The translations under genes were made by a program, and so were the position numbers. The notes beneath the pieces were generated by a model. The model was not told the DNA's origin, did not search any database, and saw nothing but the letters and a program-made list of their open reading frames with translations. DNA of 5,929 bases from Lautropia sp. (GTDB lineage Bacteria > Pseudomonadota > Gammaproteobacteria > Burkholderiales > Burkholderiaceae_E): the NCBI GenBank assembly GCA_013813615.1, contig JACCRJ010000550.1, forward strand, positions 1-5,929. The letters are read 5' to 3'. Positions 1 to 5,929 of the stretch are shown in pieces; the first letter of the stretch is position 1, and every line of letters begins with the position of its first letter.

Positions 1-2
1 GC

Positions 3-4363
<4,361 letters not shown>

Positions 4364-4368
4364 TCCTC

Positions 4369-5109
4369 ATGCTCGGCATCATCGGCGGCAGCGGGCTGGC
4401 CAAACTGGTCGGCCTGCAGAACGTGCGTCGGGAAATCACCCGCACGCGCTGGGGGCAGCCGTCGAGCGCGTTGAGCTTCGGGGACCTGGACGGGGTATCG
4501 GTGGTGTTCATGGCGCGCCACGGCTACGGCCACACCATCGCGCCGCAGGACATCAACTACCGCGCCAACATCGCCGCGTTGAAGCAGGCGGGTGTCGCGG
4601 GGATCATTTCGGTAGCCACCGTCGGCGGCATCCGCAGCGACCTGGTGCCGGGCAAGCTTGCCGTACCTGACCAGCTGATCGACTACAGCACCGGTCGGGT
4701 CGGCACCTACTACTCGGGACCCGACCAGCCGGTGGTGCATGTCGACTTCACGCAGCCTTACGATGCCGCCATGCGGTCGCGGTTGCTGGCCGCAGCGCAC
4801 CACCTGGAGACACCGGTCTTCGACACCGGCTGCTACGCCTGCATGTCGGGACCGCGCCTGGAGACGGCGGCCGAGATCCGTCGACTGGAGCGCGACGGCT
4901 GCGACATGGTGGGAATGACCGGCATGCCGGAGGCGGTGCTGGCGCGCGAAGCGGAACTGCCGTATGCAGCCCTGGCCGTCGTCGCCAACTACGCCGCCGG
5001 CAAGGGCGACGCGTCCAGCGCCGTACCGATGGACGCCATCGGCCTGGTGCTGGAAGAGGCGATGAAGCGGGTGCTGCCGATTCTCGGCCGGGCAGTCAGG
5101 CAGCCCTGA
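4369..5109 (+). CDS. S-methyl-5'-thioinosine phosphorylase (MTA/MTI phosphorylase family)
   Basis: This 246-residue protein belongs to the trimeric purine nucleoside/MTA phosphorylase family, which splits the glycosidic bond of a 5'-methylthio nucleoside with phosphate to release the base and methylthioribose-1-phosphate. Phosphate-site and core motifs are visible: GGSG (6-9), ARHG (49-52), NYRANI (63-68), TVGGI (84-88), GPRLET (161-166) and GMTGMPE (182-188). Human MTAP has two Asp residues in ATDYDCW that read the 6-amino group of adenine; the matching block here is ANYAAGKG, with Asn207 in place of the first Asp and no second acid. As I recall it, the Pseudomonas aeruginosa methylthioinosine phosphorylase has an equivalent NPAAGK block, so methylthioinosine is the likelier substrate, with hypoxanthine as product. 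The start lies 5 bases after galU without a clear Shine-Dalgarno, suggesting coupling. The frame is open further upstream into galU, but only from ATG 4369 does it match the family. Confidence 0.88.
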   Translation: MLGIIGGSGLAKLVGLQNVRREITRTRWGQPSSALSFGDLDGVSVVFMARHGYGHTIAPQDINYRANIAALKQAGVAGIISVATVGGIRSDLVPGKLAVPDQLIDYSTGRVGTYYSGPDQPVVHVDFTQPYDAAMRSRLLAAAHHLETPVFDTGCYACMSGPRLETAAEIRRLERDGCDMVGMTGMPEAVLAREAELPYAALAVVANYAAGKGDASSAVPMDAIGLVLEEAMKRVLPILGRAVRQP

Positions 5110-5116
5110 ATCGCAT

Positions 5117-5130
5117 GCCGCGGGTGCGGC
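5117..5130. terminator. Weak candidate hairpin between convergent genes
   Basis: In the 42-base gap between the phosphorylase stop and the glnD stop, GCCGC (5117-5121) and GCGGC (5126-5130) pair perfectly around a 4-base loop. There is no T-run on either side, so a classical intrinsic terminator is not shown. The position, between convergent genes, is the only other support. Confidence 0.25.
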
Positions 5131-5151
5131 CGTACGCACGCAGGCGCAGCC

Positions 5152-5535
5152 TCAGAGCACCACCAGCAGTTCCCGTTCCAGGCGCAGCCGGTCCTTCTCG
5201 CTGCCGAGCCGCTCGCCACTGACAGTAAAGATGTCCTCCGCCCGCTCGCCGAGTGTCGCCACCCGCGCGCCGTAGATGTCCACCCCGTTTTGCGACAGCA
5301 CGCGGGCAATGTCGTAAAGCAGGCCGGTGCGGTCGGTGGAGGTGACGGAGAGGTGGTAACGCTTGCCCGACTCGTCCGCGCGCAGGTCCACTTTCGGCGG
5401 AAGCGGAAAGGCCCGCGATCGGCGCGACAGGCGCGCCGGCGCCGCCGGCTTCAAATCCTCCACTGCAAAGCTGCGCTGCAGCCGCTCCGCGAGTTCGACT
5501 TCCACCAGCGCCAGCACGTCGCGGTATGGGTGCGC
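5152..5535 (-). pseudogene. glnD: PII uridylyltransferase GlnD, C-terminal ACT-domain fragment
   Basis: GlnD adds and removes UMP on PII proteins in response to glutamine, setting nitrogen assimilation. Only the last 127 or so residues are here, against a usual length near 850-900. Reading the minus strand, the frame begins after an in-frame stop at 5536-5538, passes a PYRD motif typical of the linker before the last domain, then PARLSRRSRAFPLPPKV, and the second ACT domain (YHLSVTSTDRTGLLYDIARV, then YGARVATLGERAEDIF), ending at TGA 5152-5154. An in-frame GTG at 5515-5517 could be read as a start but lies inside conserved sequence. The nucleotidyltransferase, HD and first ACT domains are missing, and the sequence switches to an unrelated gene at once. 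I mark it as a broken copy; if the junction is an assembly error, the real glnD is probably whole. It is convergent with the zipA-ligA-galU operon. Confidence 0.85.
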
Positions 5536-5551
5536 TTAAGTACATAGTCGC

Positions 5552-5869
5552 CTCACTGGCGGGATCGCCCACGACTTCAACAACCTGCTGCAGGTGATCT
5601 CGGGCAACCTGCAGCTGATTTCACGACACGCGGAGGACCCCGGCAAGGTGCATCAGTGGGCGGCCGCTGCGCAGGGAGCGGTGCAGCGCGGCCCCTGGCT
5701 GTCTTCGCTCAGCCGCCGACAGGCGCTCGATCCGAAGGTGCGCGACATCGGCCGTCTCGTCGTCGGCATGGACGAGATGCTTCGGCGGACGCTCGGCGAG
5801 ACCATTCACATCGAGATGGCCGTGGCCGGCGGCCTCTGGAACGCGCTCGTCGATTCCGCGCAACTGGAG
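5552..5869 (+). pseudogene. Sensor histidine kinase fragment (dimerisation/H-box part)
   Basis: The 106 codons in this frame read as the dimerisation and phosphoacceptor region of a sensor histidine kinase of the hybrid type: GGIAHDFNN with the phosphoacceptor His at 5570-5572, then LLQVISGNLQLI, a second helix ending SRRQALDPKV, then LRRTLGETI and GLWNALVDSAQLE. In family members the last block leads directly into the ATP-binding N-box (LE followed by N-LNLA-NARDAM-like sequence), but here it is cut immediately before it. There is no start: an in-frame TAA lies at 5537-5539 and homology begins a few codons later. Sensor (PAS/membrane) parts upstream and the whole catalytic ATPase domain downstream are absent, so it cannot be an active kinase as it stands. 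The second helix also appears about four residues short (see findings). Its own frame stays open to the window end, but residues after 5869 do not fit the family. Confidence 0.82.
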
Positions 5870-5929
5870 TGTCTACGATCTCATCGCGGCCGCTGCGCCA
5901 CCGAGTTTCTTGACGAATGCGCGCCCCCC
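5870..5929. other. Unassigned tail after the kinase break
   Basis: These last 60 bases do not continue the kinase N-box in any frame. Several frames are open (for example VYDLIAAAAPPSFLTNARPP on the plus strand from 5871, or FVKKLGGAAAAMRS on the minus strand, ending in a stop), but none gives a family I recognise, and the piece is too short to judge. It ends in a run of six C. Confidence 0.5.

Noticed and set aside
5096..5572. Minus-strand 158-residue frame crossing the glnD/kinase junction
   Set aside because: It is a shadow of glnD in another frame, with Gly/Arg/Ala-rich content and no family match.
5536..5929. A mobile element explaining the patchwork end
   Set aside because: I found no transposase reading frame, inverted terminal repeats or target duplication at either break.

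Overview
This window looks like a piece of a high-GC betaproteobacterial chromosome (or a metagenome contig from one). By eye the GC content is about 65-70 percent. The gene order zipA - ligA - galU - methylthiopurine phosphorylase, and the wording of the conserved blocks in each protein, recall Rhodocyclales/Burkholderiales-type genomes. I cannot assign a genus from the sequence alone.

Layout: (1) Positions 3-1124, plus strand: the 3' part of zipA, carrying a Pro/Ala-rich linker and the FtsZ-binding domain; the N-terminal membrane anchor lies before the window. (2) 1201-3498: complete ligA, NAD+-dependent DNA ligase, unusually long at 765 residues. (3) 3476-4363: complete galU, overlapping the end of ligA by 23 bases. 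(4) 4369-5109: complete phosphorylase of the MTA/MTI family, with an Asn in the base pocket that points to 6-oxopurine (methylthioinosine) use. These four genes are tightly packed on one strand and probably form one transcript. (5) 5152-5535, minus strand: only the C-terminal ACT domain of glnD, convergent with the operon. (6) 5552-5869, plus strand: a headless and tailless piece of a hybrid-type sensor histidine kinase (H-box region). (7) 5870-5929: a tail matching nothing I recognise.

The gene functions are housekeeping: septum assembly, Okazaki fragment sealing, UDP-glucose supply, purine/methylthio salvage and nitrogen signalling. I see no defence island, prophage, CRISPR array or complete mobile element, and I do not claim a new system.

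Two things deserve attention. First, LigA has its catalytic lysine and nearly all other nucleotidyltransferase residues, but the two positions matching E. coli Glu113 and Lys290, both next to the adenine, are Ser148 and Thr325. Second, the last 400 bases are a patchwork. glnD stops abruptly, an unrelated kinase fragment begins without a start, and it breaks off again 320 bases later, which most simply suggests a chimeric assembly or a rearrangement breakpoint.
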